In this document: in pieces, positions 56,301-64,000 of the stretch
Layout of the letters: every line of letters begins with the position of its first letter
How positions within the stretch are numbered: position 1 is the first letter of the stretch
NCBI GenBank assembly: GCA_025403435.1
Contig: CM046353.1
Coordinates: 18,129,875 to 18,193,874, forward strand
Direction of reading: 5' to 3'
DNA: 64,000 bases
From: Artocarpus heterophyllus
Lineage: Eukaryota; Streptophyta; Magnoliopsida; Rosales; Moraceae
The notes under the pieces: model-generated
Told to the model about the DNA's origin: nothing
Databases searched by the model: none
Seen by the model: only the letters and a program-made list of their open reading frames with translations
Position numbers and translations under genes: made by a program

Positions 56301-59300
56301 AGGAAGCAAATAAAATTTGAGAAACAAAATAAGAATAACTGCTGAAACAAAGAGCAATATAAACTATTAATAAGATGGCAGATCTACCGGCAGACTGAAA
56401 TCTGGAAACACAACAACATTAGCTCTGCTAAAAGCACTTCTCCAGTGAGAAATAAGATGCATCCAGCCCATTTCCTCGTACATTGGAAGACGGTTTGCAA
56501 GGGTATCTTCTTGAATAATCCATATCAACGGTACTGAACAAAAAGGCTCCTGCATAAGGCTGCATAAACATAAAACTCGATAATCAATAACTTAATTCCT
56601 AACTTCTTTAAATCCAAACCACCTGGATTTGTTTATGGACAGTAATATCACTGTTGAGTTACAACTACTGAATTACACCCAACGCAAGTATATTCACAAT
56701 TAAAATCTTTCATGCTCAAAAAAGAAAAAACCAAAAACCAAAAAAAAAAAAAAAAAAAGAAACCATATGTAATTCCAAGGTAAACAACATCAATAAACAA
56801 ACTGAGGAGGAAATATTGACAATTATCCTATCCGTATGATTTGCAAACAAATGGGAAACGATCATGAAGGATATAAGCTATACATAAAAAAGAGAATTTA
56901 TGATTTCCTTTCATATTCACATTTTGTTGTTGCTTGAGAAGGCATTATTTGGTACGTTTAAATGAACAGGAACAGCCACTCCAATGCTCTCCTAAGAGAA
57001 TTCCAAATAACACAATGTTTATGGCATTGCCCATCAGCATTTAGTTATTGCATTTAGCTTTCTAATTGGTGGTCATATCTATAGGGCATTTGGGAACTCA
57101 GTTCGAACCAATGGTTTGAACTAGAACACTATATCAATTCAAATTTTGTGAGGAAAAATACTGTAGCAAAACTAGTTTAAACCGCAAACTGTGATTTAAC
57201 CATGGCTTCCGAACGCACTAATATATGTAATTAATTTTGGGATTGGGCACTATGAAAAGAAATGGAAAGAAATAATCTATTTATTATGAGGACTCAAAAT
57301 ATTCTTCTGTTATTAAAGGCTCCTCTTTTGTCAATCTCACAATCTATCTCTCCTTTCTCACAATAAGTTTTGAAACTTATGGATTGCCAAACTCATTCTC
57401 TCTCATACATGGAATCAATCAAGAATGAAGATAGCCAATTTATTTAAAAGCTGTCTTTTGCCTAAAACATTAACAAGATAAAATGAAGTGCTGCTAGATC
57501 CATGTCAAAAGAATAAACTACTGTCAACTAGTCAGTGTATGCAACTATGCAAAACAAACTCCCTGGTTCAACAAAGAGACTGGCAAACTAACCCACCTTG
57601 AAATTGCTTCCTTTGCTCCAAGAGAGTCAACAACAACACCTTCAAAACTGCAAAGGTGAAAACATAATGCCAATTATCTGACCAAGTAAACTAATAAGTA
57701 AATAGTCTTACACAAAGTTGCCAACCAAAGAACTGACAATTTCCTGTTGACCAAAATTTAGGCATTCTCAAGCCCAAAGCAAGCGATAGAGACTACATAA
57801 TAAGTATTCAAAAAAAAAGTATGTGAGAAGAAGAAAACATACATTGACCAATCCATACGGCTATAACTCTCTAAACCTAAAAGTGAAATCTGGCCCCCAA
57901 GTTTCTCCCACATAGTACGTGCATCTCCATTCTCTATCGCAAAAATCTGTCAAACAGGCATTGTGAGACAAGATTTTCAATCCCAACAACTGAAACCACC
58001 ATTCATGACATGATACAACTTCTCAATTATCTAATTCTTTTTATGCAATATTTTAGTAAGGTAAGCATTAAATTGTTAAATTTCATTCCAATAAAGTAAC
58101 AACTTCTACTAATCATTGTCATCATCGTCATCGTCATCATCACGACCGCCTTCTTATAAGCATTAAATTTTTAACTTTCATTTCAATAAAGTAACAACTT
58201 CTACTACCACTACTACTACCACCACCACCACCACCACCACCTTCTTATATACAATATTTTAATAAGGTAAGCATTAAATTTTTAATCTTCATTCCAATAA
58301 AGTAACAACTTCTACTGCTACTACTACCATCATCATCATCATCATCACCACCATCACCACCACCACCACCATCATCATCACTTTCTTATATGCAATATTT
58401 TAATAAGAAGGTAAGCATTAAATTTTTAAATTTCATTCCGCCATCACCATCACCACCACCACCACCACCACCCTCTTATATGCAATATCTTAATAAGAAG
58501 GTAAGCATTAAATTTTTAATTTTCATTCCATCATCATCATCATCATTGTAGAAATCCTCGGGTAGTTTGTTTCAGGGTGTTATGGAAGTTAATCTTGATT
58601 TTATTTTTTCTTTCTTCTTTCCTGTTACTAGATTTGTTTAGAAACCGAATCTATAGAATAATGGCCTGCGAGCCAATATTTAGGAATATCCTAGGAATAT
58701 CTAGAGTTAGTTAGTTTCCTTGATTTGTAGGAGTATAGGGCTCCTATATATATGTACTCATTAGTTTATGAACCAATTATCAGAAAAATTAATTCTGAAA
58801 CAGTTTTATGGTACCAGAGCCACACGCTCTATATTGCGACTCTTCTCGTTTTTTCCTTCTCCTTTCCTTAAAAAAAGACGATGAGCGTAGAGCAAGAGGT
58901 GTCCTCGTCAACATCATCTCAGGTGCCGGTTCCAGTTCAAACATCTGCATCCTTTGGAGAAGAGCAGTTATTCTAGATAGAAATCACAAACTCGATGGGA
59001 GAAATTTCCTCCAATGGTTTCAGTCAGTAGTCCTGGTAATACGCGGACGCGGCAAGATGGGCTATATCACGGGAGAGATTCAAAAACCTGAGGCTGGTGA
59101 TCCCTCATATGCTTCATGGGAACTCAATAACTCCATTGTAATGGCATGGCTCATAAACTCGATGGAACCTCACATCAACCACACATATCTTTTTCTTCGG
59201 ACAACAAAAGCTATATGGGATGCCGCAAGGGAGAATTACTCAGACCTGGAAAATGCCTCTCAAGTCTTTGAGAAGAAAAACAAACTCAAAGATATGCGAC

Positions 59301-62300
59301 AGGGTAGTCTTGATGTCACAGAGTATTACAACACCCTTCAAACTCTCTAGCAGGAGCTCAACATGTACTGCGAAGCAAACTGGGGAGATTTAGAAGGTAA
59401 TGTTAAATTCAAAAATCACCTTGATAAGGAACATTTGTACGAATTTCTGGCTGAGTTGAACAAAGACTTGGATGAGGTGAGAGGCAATTCTGGGAAGAAG
59501 GCCACTTCCATCCGTCAGCGAGGCATTTGCGGAAGTACGACAGGAGGCTAGCAAGCGCCGTGTCATGCTCGGGAAAAGGGATCAAGTGATCACTTCAGCC
59601 GGGGAGCGACCTGCAGAGACCACGGCTTTGGCAGTTAAAGGCTCTTCTGATCGAACAAGTGGAGACCAGAAGGAGAACTTACAAGGAGGGCGTCCTTGGT
59701 GCAACCATTGCAACAAAACAGGCCACACTCAGGAAAAATGTTGGGATCTCCATGGCAGGCCTCCAAACGCAAGGATCAAAGGTGCGAACAACAGGAGTAA
59801 GGGCTATCAGGTAAAAACAGGAGAAAGGTGAAAACTTGGGTACCAATGAGGAACAAGTCAATGTATTCCTAAGTAGAAGCCAACTCGAACAGCTTCATAA
59901 ACTTCTCAGCCAGCCCGCCTGCAGTAATGAACCAACTACAGCAGTATGCAGCCTCGCACAAACAAGTATGGCCATTTGTGCACAACAAAACAAGCAGCAG
60001 CCCTAGATCTTTGATTCTGGGGCCACAGATCACATGACAAGTAACCGTTTTTTATTTGATTCTTACCAACCATGCAATGGAAGATCACGGGTAAAGGTAG
60101 CTGATGGCACCTATTCCTCCATTGTGGGCCAAGGTTCCGTCCGGCTGTCAAATACAGTCATTCTTCAATCAGTGATATATGTGCCTGGTTTACACTATAA
60201 TTTAATTTCCATCAACAAGCTGACTAAGGACCTAGGCTGCGTTGCTAAATTTTCTCCTCATTTGTGTGAATTGTAGGAGCAAAGATCGGGGAAGATGATT
60301 GGGACTGCTAGAGTGGAAGGCGGACTTTATTTCTTTGGAGATGATGGATATGCTGAGAAACAAGCACTAAATACCTAGTGCATTTTTTTCTGTCTAGTGA
60401 TGATGTAATAAGATTGTGGCACAATAGGTTAGGCCACCCGAATTTTCTTTATCTTAAACGCTTGTTCCCAAAATTGTTTATCAATTAAAATCCAAATTCT
60501 TTTTACTGTGAATTCTACCAATTGGCAAAGCAATCTCGAACATCATGTCCACCCAAAGCTTACAAAGAGTCTTGCCATTTACCTTGAATCATAGTAATAT
60601 TTGAGGTCCCTCACGTGTTAAAAATATCTCTAGAAACCGTTGGTTCATAACATTTATTGATGATCACACAAGAGTTTGTTGGCTCTACCTCCTTAAAGAA
60701 AAATCTGAAGCAGGAAAAACATTTCAAACATTTCACTTCATGATTAAATGTCAGTTTCTAACATCAATGCAGATATTTCGCACAGATAATGGAAAGGAGT
60801 ACTTTAATTCTCTTTTGGGTGATTATCTAGCAACTAATGGGATCATACACCAAAGTTCCTGTCCTGACACACCACAACAAAATGTTGTCTTAAAACGGAA
60901 AAACCGTCATCTCCTTGAAGTCACTAGGGCTCTAATGTTCACTATGAATATATCGAACTACCTTTGTCGTCTTGACAACCTCGCGTCTTATCAATAGAAT
61001 GCCTTCCTGAGTATTAAACTTGAACTCACCATTATCAGTTCTGTTGAAAACCTATCCCTCATTTCGACCACTTTCTAATCTACCCCTCAAAACGTTCGGG
61101 TGTAGTGCTTTTATCCATACACCTAGTCAACACCGATCCAAACTTGAACCAAAGTCAGTCAAGTGTGTGTTCATAGGCTATTCACCCACACTCTGCCGCA
61201 TGTTTGTATCCATGGATGTGTCATTAAATGAGTCTCAGCCTTATTTTTCCAAGCCTCCTCTTCAGGGGCAGACATTAAGTGAATATGAGCCTTGGGAACC
61301 ACTTCAGTCAGACATGGATGCCTCCTTGCGGTCTCTCTCAACTCCTCTTCCTATTGTGTCCTCCACATATAGTCTAGAAACGGGCAATCCAGAAACAAAC
61401 ACGGGTAGTCCAGAAACAAGGGAAAGTCCCTCATCTCCGTCTCCCTCAACTCAATCTCGCTAGAAATCTTTAAGTCCAAGTCCATCATCTCGGTTAAACC
61501 GACCTAATTTGTTTATTTACTCACAAAGAAATCATCCTTAGAGAAATAATAACCCTGAAGCTCAGCCATGTCAAGAATCTGAACTAAACTTGGCTCCTAG
61601 CCCGAAGATATTTGAGCCCAAGACCCATGGTCAAGAATTTGCCCCTACCAGTATCACAGATATGTCTGTTGGTGACTTATACTTACCTATTGCCTTCAGG
61701 AAAGGTACGAGATCGTGTACTCAGCATCCTATTTCAAGGTTTGTTTCATATGCTAGACCATCTCCTAGATTTCGAGCTTTTACTGCATCCCTATCCAAGA
61801 AAAAAGTTCCAAAAAATATACAGGATGCTCTTGTAGATAGAAACTGGGAGCAAGCCGTGTTGGAAGAAACGGGGGCTTTAGAGAAAAATGATACCTGGGA
61901 AATTGTTGAGCTACCTAAAGGTAAGAAGACTGTTGGGTGTAAATGGGTATTCACGGTTAAGTACAATTCAGATGGAAGCATCAGCAGGCATAAAGCAAGA
62001 CTTGTAGCCAAGGGATAGGCTCCCCACTTGGCATGTAGGCTAAAAAAATCACTCTATGGACTCAAACAATCTCCAAGAGAGTGGTTTGAAAAATTTATTC
62101 AAGCAGTGAAGAGTCGAAGGTTCATTCAAGCACAAACTGATCATACGCTCTTCTTCAAGCATTCTAGAGAGGGAAAAGTAGCTATTTTGATAGTATATTT
62201 GGATGACATTATCATGACAGGAGACGATCAAGAGGAACTTAGTAGATTAAAGGAGTACTTAGCAGGTGAATTTGAACTCAAGGACCTCGGGACTTTGAAG

Positions 62301-63789
62301 TATTTCTTGGGCATGGAGGTTGCAAGGAGTAAGGCGAGGATTATGGTTTCTCAAAGGAAATACGTGCTCGATCTTCCACAAGAGACAAGAATGCTGCGAT
62401 GTAAAAAAGCCGATACTCCCACAGTGCCAAATAATAAACTTGATAGTGAAGGAGGTGAAGAAGTGAACTGTGAGCAATACCAAAAACTTGTAGGAAAATT
62501 GATCTATCTTTCTCACACAAGGCCAGATATTGCATTTGCTGTGAGCGTAGTTAGTCAATTCATGCATTCACCAAAGAACAAACACCTTGAAGTGGTCCAC
62601 CAGGTATTAAGGTACTTGAAAGGTACACCAAGAAAGGCGCTACTCTTCAAAAAGGGAGATCACAGATTAATTGAAGTTTATACAGATGTAGATTGGGTGG
62701 GCTCTACGGTCGATAGGAGATCTACTTCAGGATACTGTACTTATGTCTGGGGAAATCTAGTAACCTGGAGAAGTAAAAAACAAACAGTTGTTGCTAGAAG
62801 CAGCGCTGAAGCAGAATTTCGGGCTTTAGCTCATGGGATATGTGGATTTTGGCTAGAAAGGTTAATGGATGAGTTGAAAATGCCTATGCAAACACCAGTG
62901 AGGATTGACTGTGACAACAAGGCTGCTGTAAGTATAGCACGGAATCTAGTACACCACGACCGCACCAAACATGTTGAAGTTGACTGTCACTTCATTAAGG
63001 AGAAGATCAACAATGGAAGAATTTGCTTGACGTATGTTCCAACTAGAGAGCAAACTGCTGACATTCTTACAAAGGGACTTCATAAGCCAAGTCACAAGGA
63101 TCTAGTTAACAAGCTGGGAATGCACGATATTTACATACCAGCTTGAAGGGGAGTGTAGAAATCCTCAGGTAGTTTGTTTTAGGGTGTTACGGAAGTTAAT
63201 CTTGATTTTTTTTTCTTCCTTCTCTGTTACTAGATTTGTTTAGAAACCGAATCTATAGAATAATGGCTTGCGAGCCAATATGTAGGAATACCTAGAGTTA
63301 GTTAGTTTCCCTGTTTTGTAGGAGTATAGGGTTCTGCCCAGCTCCTATATAGAAGTACTCATTAGTTTATGAATAAATTATCAAAAAAATTAATTCTGAA
63401 ACAGTTTTAATCATCATCACCGCCTTATTATATGCAATACTTTAATAAGAAGGTAAGCAATAAATTTTTAATTTTCATTCCATCATCATCATCATCATGC
63501 TATTATTATTATTATTATTATGACAATTTTTTTTTTTGGCTATGATAATATTAACTTTTAGTTAGCGCTTCCTATTATAACATTTGTGTCAACTTGTTAA
63601 AGCACCCTTTTTGATGGAATTTGCAAAATTTGCTCTGCACCTATCAATTACATAGATCAACAACAACATACAGAAGAAATGACGTATAACAGAAGAACTT
63701 ACCTTAAGAGCATAACCTAGTTTTTGTATGTTCTTCATAATAGTAATTAACATCAGCGAATGTGGATTTTTCTTCATGTTTCCTAATAC
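40921..63789 (-). CDS. Large GT-B (GT4-like) glycosyltransferase, 13 exons, 5' end outside window
   Basis: Likely a membrane-system or cytosolic glycosyltransferase of the plant family represented by Arabidopsis At5g04480/At4g01210; its substrate is unknown. Joined exons give 880 residues in an unbroken frame ending KQKSLGG-stop; family members are ~1030-1050 residues from memory, so ~150 N-terminal residues lie to the right. Residues ~139-480 form the GT-B/GT4-like part (FPDFSLP, IPGSPVDVWAAEGY, LVLIVGSSTFYNELAW, SSQDVQGFPPLLIQAM, IPVIVPDFP). The GT4 EX7E motif is degenerate there. The C-terminal part carries WVMPTASFLEFVMFAR, LAEAADDGDHPRGMWLWPL and a Lys/Arg-rich tail. All introns are GT-AG. 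TE insertions sit only in introns, so the gene looks functional. Confidence 0.93.
41392..41473 (-). CDS. Glycosyltransferase exon
   Basis: 82 bp encoding MFADSLDALHANISEGNTC and LLGSSDIE. The donor GTAAGT is present; the next 81-bp intron happens to remain open in frame, so retention would not cause a stop. Confidence 0.9.
41590..41742 (-). CDS. Glycosyltransferase exon
   Basis: 153 bp encoding TAFEDAFRRMYGLPLQIEA, PPMPEDGGHWSAMHSWVM and PTASFLEFVMFA. It completes the codon left open before the large intron, showing that the intron is spliced across the hAT/copia nest. Confidence 0.93.
41821..41857. repeat. (TG)n microsatellite
   Basis: TG/TGCG repeats over about 37 bp within the intron. 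Confidence 0.9.
42266..43879 (+). other. hAT 5' untranslated region
   Basis: Non-coding DNA before the transposase ATG, including GC-rich leader-like sequence at 42,290-42,440, T-rich tracts, and diverged repeats of 'tagccctg...cctctgttt' near 42,830-42,950. No gene is supported here. Confidence 0.45.
43968..44087. mobile_element. MITE (PIF/Harbinger-like) in the hAT BED exon
   Basis: 120 bp with ~26-bp inverted ends GGGCCCGTTTGTTTCGA... and the reverse complement of ...TCGAACCAAACGGGCCC, flanked by TTA at 43,965-43,967 and 44,088-44,090. A TTA duplication and GGGCCCGTTTG ends fit Tourist/Harbinger-type MITEs. It interrupts the zinc-finger coding sequence. Confidence 0.82.
44407..44563. mobile_element. 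Second MITE-like insertion in the hAT transposase
   Basis: 157 bp with inverted ends (GGGGCCATTTGGTATTGTTT; reverse complement of the right end GGCCCCGTTTGTTTTTGTTC), flanked by AAT at 44,404-44,406 and 44,564-44,566. Removing it joins two collinear transposase segments. Confidence 0.7.
46129..46471 (+). repeat. Element E 5' LTR
   Basis: TGTCGG...CTTTCA, 343 bp. It contains at least three tandem-like copies of a motif including 'ttgtcctgatttctag' and 'ccgggttgtcaat' between 46,205 and 46,330. Confidence 0.95.
46472..46490 (+). other. Element E primer-binding site
   Basis: TGGTATCCGAGCCCAGGTT, initiator Met-tRNA type with one A-to-C difference from TGGTATCAGAGC, directly after the LTR. Confidence 0.85.
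46537..51037 (+). pseudogene. Element E gag-pol polyprotein, lightly damaged
   Basis: It starts ATG at 46,537. In order: UBN2/gag-like domain (LNGKNYLEWSQSVKLAV), zinc knuckle CDHCKKPWHTRETC (all ligands), protease DSGATDHM (about 47,662), GAG-pre-integrase (WHYRLGHPN; CEIC), integrase with HSDVWGP, RSDNGKEY and the catalytic Glu region (GIAERKNK), RT with LDVKNAFLNG and intact YVDD (50,078-50,089), RNase H (TDADWAG; SAEAEF region shifted), and TGA at 51,035-51,037. Defects are a TAG at 48,154-48,156, a short compensated frameshift near 46,880-46,930, shifts near 48,620-48,870 and one near 50,640. The TGA overlaps the polypurine tract. Confidence 0.93.
51036..51044 (+). other. Element E polypurine tract
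   Basis: GAGGGGGAG immediately before the 3' LTR. Confidence 0.85.
51045..51389 (+). repeat. Element E 3' LTR
   Basis: TGTCGA...CTTTTA, 345 bp. The terminal CA has become TA. Confidence 0.95.
51390..51669 (+). repeat. 140-bp tandem duplication in the hAT transposase
   Basis: GTTATGTTCACCAAGAAATT and the following sequence occur at 51,390 and again at 51,530. The sequence before E (46,091-46,123) matches the sequence before the second copy (51,499-51,529), so the duplication predates E, which landed in the first copy. Confidence 0.88.
51390..52025 (+). pseudogene. hAT transposase pseudogene, 3' part after element E
   Basis: It resumes with YVMFTKKLKDRFLKLKSRNN, the usual continuation of the hAT dimerisation domain, and ends in an acidic tail (DDDDTDMEDNNDEEDEEEDD) with TGA at 52,023-52,025. 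The first ~140 bp are tandemly duplicated. A possible intron (GT at about 51,821 to AG at about 51,900) separates the acidic tail. Confidence 0.75.
52535..52707 (-). CDS. Glycosyltransferase exon
   Basis: 173 bp encoding VSLSLKAEKVLEETIQENA and DVIYFWARLNIDGGVTGS. It ends with a split Arg codon across the 10.8-kb intron. Confidence 0.92.
52973..53161 (-). CDS. Glycosyltransferase exon
   Basis: 189 bp encoding SAGSRRLRSDDVNAVGRLP and GRPWIGFQSWHAAGRK. Confidence 0.93.
53208..53349. mobile_element. MITE-like inverted-repeat element in an intron
   Basis: GTTTGGCAAAGTTGGTTA at the left and TAACCACCGTACCAAAC at the right are near-reverse complements bounding ~142 bp. No clear target duplication was found. 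Confidence 0.5.
54008..54217 (-). CDS. Glycosyltransferase exon
   Basis: 210 bp encoding LEERMEKDSGVWDEIYRNAR, a charged helical stretch, then VCIYEIYIGAAAWPFLHHGS. Confidence 0.93.
54357..54863 (-). CDS. Glycosyltransferase exon
   Basis: 507 bp encoding IVNGVHGIFFAKHNPDALLK, LESVLYFPSDTFLPG and an acidic linker (EDELMYSANSKNTSEDGTGN) ending YERLEMEE. Confidence 0.93.
54977..55180 (-). CDS. Glycosyltransferase exon with degenerate EX7E region
   Basis: 204 bp encoding EVASRLGLQDVSLRHYGL, LLLMADIVLYDSSQDVQG and FPPLLIQAMTFEIPVIVPDF. In GT4 enzymes the SSQDVQGFPPLLIQAM segment would carry the two EX7E glutamates; here neither position is Glu. Confidence 0.93.
55973..56293 (-). CDS. Glycosyltransferase exon
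   Basis: 321 bp, phase 0 at both ends, encoding MLYSVLDSGNFFVIPGSP onward, with LVLIVGSSTFYNELAW and FKFVFLCGNTTDGYNDVLQ. It starts the GT4-like C-terminal Rossmann domain. Confidence 0.93.
56388..56559 (-). CDS. Glycosyltransferase exon
   Basis: 172 bp encoding SLMQEPFCSVPLIWIIQED, YEEMGWMHLISHWRSAFSRA and VVVFPDFSLP, a strongly conserved block of the family. Confidence 0.92.
57084..57218. mobile_element. MITE-like element related to 43,968-44,087
   Basis: Left end GGGCATTTGGGAACTC and right end CTTCCGAACGCAC are degenerate inverted repeats. Its centre (GAGGAAAAATACTGTAGCAA) is the reverse complement of the centre of the 43,968 MITE, so both probably belong to one family in opposite orientations. 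Confidence 0.5.
57597..57647 (-). CDS. Glycosyltransferase exon
   Basis: 51 bp encoding FEGVVVDSLGAKEAIS. It completes split codons on both sides. Confidence 0.9.
57843..57946 (-). CDS. Glycosyltransferase exon
   Basis: 104 bp encoding IFAIENGDARTMWEKLGG and onward to DWS. The splice acceptor is GACAG and the donor GTATGT. It is separated from the previous exon by a 5.76-kb intron holding element F. Confidence 0.9.
58036..58546. repeat. Minisatellite with embedded trinucleotide repeats (left part)
   Basis: About five units of 70-120 bp. Each has a conserved block (TATGCAATATTTTAATAAG, then GTAAGCATTAAATTTTTAA, then TTCATTCC) followed by a variable tract of CAT, CAC/ACC or CTA triplets. The array is split by element F and continues at 63,410. 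Confidence 0.9.
58547..58808 (+). repeat. Element F 5' LTR
   Basis: 262 bp, starting TGTAGAAATCCTCGGGTAG and ending CAGTTTTA directly before the PBS. Confidence 0.94.
58809..58821 (+). other. Element F primer-binding site
   Basis: TGGTACCAGAGCC, initiator Met-tRNA type with one substitution. Confidence 0.85.
58881..63146 (+). pseudogene. Element F gag-pol pseudogene with RT deletion
   Basis: It starts ATG at 58,881 (MSVEQEVSSS), shifting frame near 58,975. Gag follows (LDGRNFLQWFQSVVLVIRGR), with zinc knuckle CNHCNKTGHTQEKC intact (about 59,700) and protease DSGATDHM (about 60,015). GAG-pre-integrase and integrase are broken by several stops (RTDNGKEYF at about 60,780). RT starts with ALEKNDTWEIVELPKGKKTV, but after KARLVAKG at 62,015 it jumps to CRLKKSLYGLKQSPREW, losing about 80 residues including the first catalytic Asp region. 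YLDD (62,196-62,207) and RNase H (TDVDWVG; SSAEAEFRAL) remain in one frame to the TGA at 63,144-63,146. Confidence 0.9.
63145..63153 (+). other. Element F polypurine tract
   Basis: GAAGGGGAG immediately before the 3' LTR. Confidence 0.8.
63154..63409 (+). repeat. Element F 3' LTR
   Basis: 256 bp, TGTAGAAATCCTCAGGTAG...CAGTTTTA. It has several substitutions and small indels relative to the 5' LTR. Confidence 0.94.
63410..63521. repeat. Minisatellite (right part, after element F)
   Basis: One further unit (ATATGCAATACTTTAATAAG, GTAAGCAATAAATTTTTAAT) followed by CAT and TAT triplet runs. Confidence 0.88.
63703..63789 (-). CDS. Glycosyltransferase exon (first in window)
   Basis: 87 bp, phase 0, encoding 29 residues (VLGNMKKNPHSLMLITIMKN start). 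Acceptor CAG and donor GTAAGT are present. It corresponds to the N-terminal Rossmann-like strand of the GT-B fold. Confidence 0.88.
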
Positions 63790-64000
63790 CTGATGCTCAT
63801 CAAACAAGGAACAGTTTTAGATTCAACAAGCAAAACACTTGTGCTTCAATGCATTAAAAATTTCAAATATGATCCCTTTTTTGCACTTTGGTACATGAGG
63901 AAAGAAATTAATCTAAACTTAGATCTCTAGAATCATTGACATGAAGGTGAAAGAAATGAATATTCAGCTGCTAGCTATTACTTTGAACCTCTATGATACG

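Larger units (their letters stand above)
58547..63409 (+). mobile_element. Ty1/copia retrotransposon F (deleted in RT)
   Basis: A 4.86-kb element with LTRs of 262 and 256 bp (TGTAGAAATCC...CAGTTTTA), PBS, polypurine tract and flanking ATCAT at 58,542-58,546 and 63,410-63,414 (inside CAT repeats, so the duplication alone is weak evidence). It is related to E. The LTRs differ by many substitutions and indels, so it is older than E. It is antisense to the host gene. Confidence 0.94.
57947..63702 (-). other. Glycosyltransferase intron of 5.8 kb with minisatellite and element F
   Basis: GT-AG intron in phase 0. It is composed mostly of a trinucleotide-rich minisatellite and the copia element F. 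Confidence 0.88.

Noticed and set aside
58036..58546. GTAAGC-containing repeat units considered as serial splice donors
   Set aside because: They are on the plus strand while the gene is on the minus strand; they are minisatellite spacers.

Overview
This window is a transposon-dense piece of a eudicot nuclear genome. It is AT-rich and contains spliceosomal introns, plant-type Ty1/copia elements primed by initiator Met-tRNA, one gypsy-type element, a hAT element and several MITE-like insertions. The species cannot be named from the sequence. I see no rRNA, tRNA, CRISPR array or prokaryotic feature, and I did not find a clearly new biological system.

There is one firmly supported host gene. 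It lies on the minus strand from about 63.8 kb down to its stop codon at 40,921. Thirteen exons join in frame to 880 residues of a large GT-B (GT4-like) glycosyltransferase resembling Arabidopsis At5g04480/At4g01210. Its 5' end lies beyond the right edge. Two introns are greatly enlarged: a 5.8-kb intron holds copia element F, and a 10.8-kb intron holds a decayed hAT element that itself carries copia element E, two MITE-like insertions and a tandem duplication. E and F are both antisense to the gene. A weak candidate 3' exon of another gene sits at 1-264.

The left half is intergenic DNA with a MULE-like element (789-2559), then a retrotransposon nest from 6.1 to 39.4 kb. Copia A (6165-13988) has its 5' LTR cut by a 100-N assembly gap and its 3' LTR fused to the remnant of copia B. 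B (13989-20350 plus LTR) has a tandemly amplified RNase H end. The gypsy-type, gag-only element D (21083-37955, 5-bp direct repeat ATATA) is inserted in the 3' LTR of B. Copia C (22635-32212, 5-bp direct repeat GATAT), of the same family as A, is inserted in the 5' LTR of D. Insertion order is therefore B, then D, then C; the age of A relative to B is unclear. No element has an undamaged coding region. A, B and C have all lost the YVDD reverse-transcriptase motif; E keeps it and has nearly identical LTRs, so E looks youngest.

The observations most worth following are two perfect palindromes (19-bp arms) at the joints of the tandem RNase H amplification in B; complementary GC-rich motif arrays in the LTR and leader of the A/C family; the gag-only structure of D with conserved hairpins beside its TATA box; and the growth of the glycosyltransferase introns by nested insertion.
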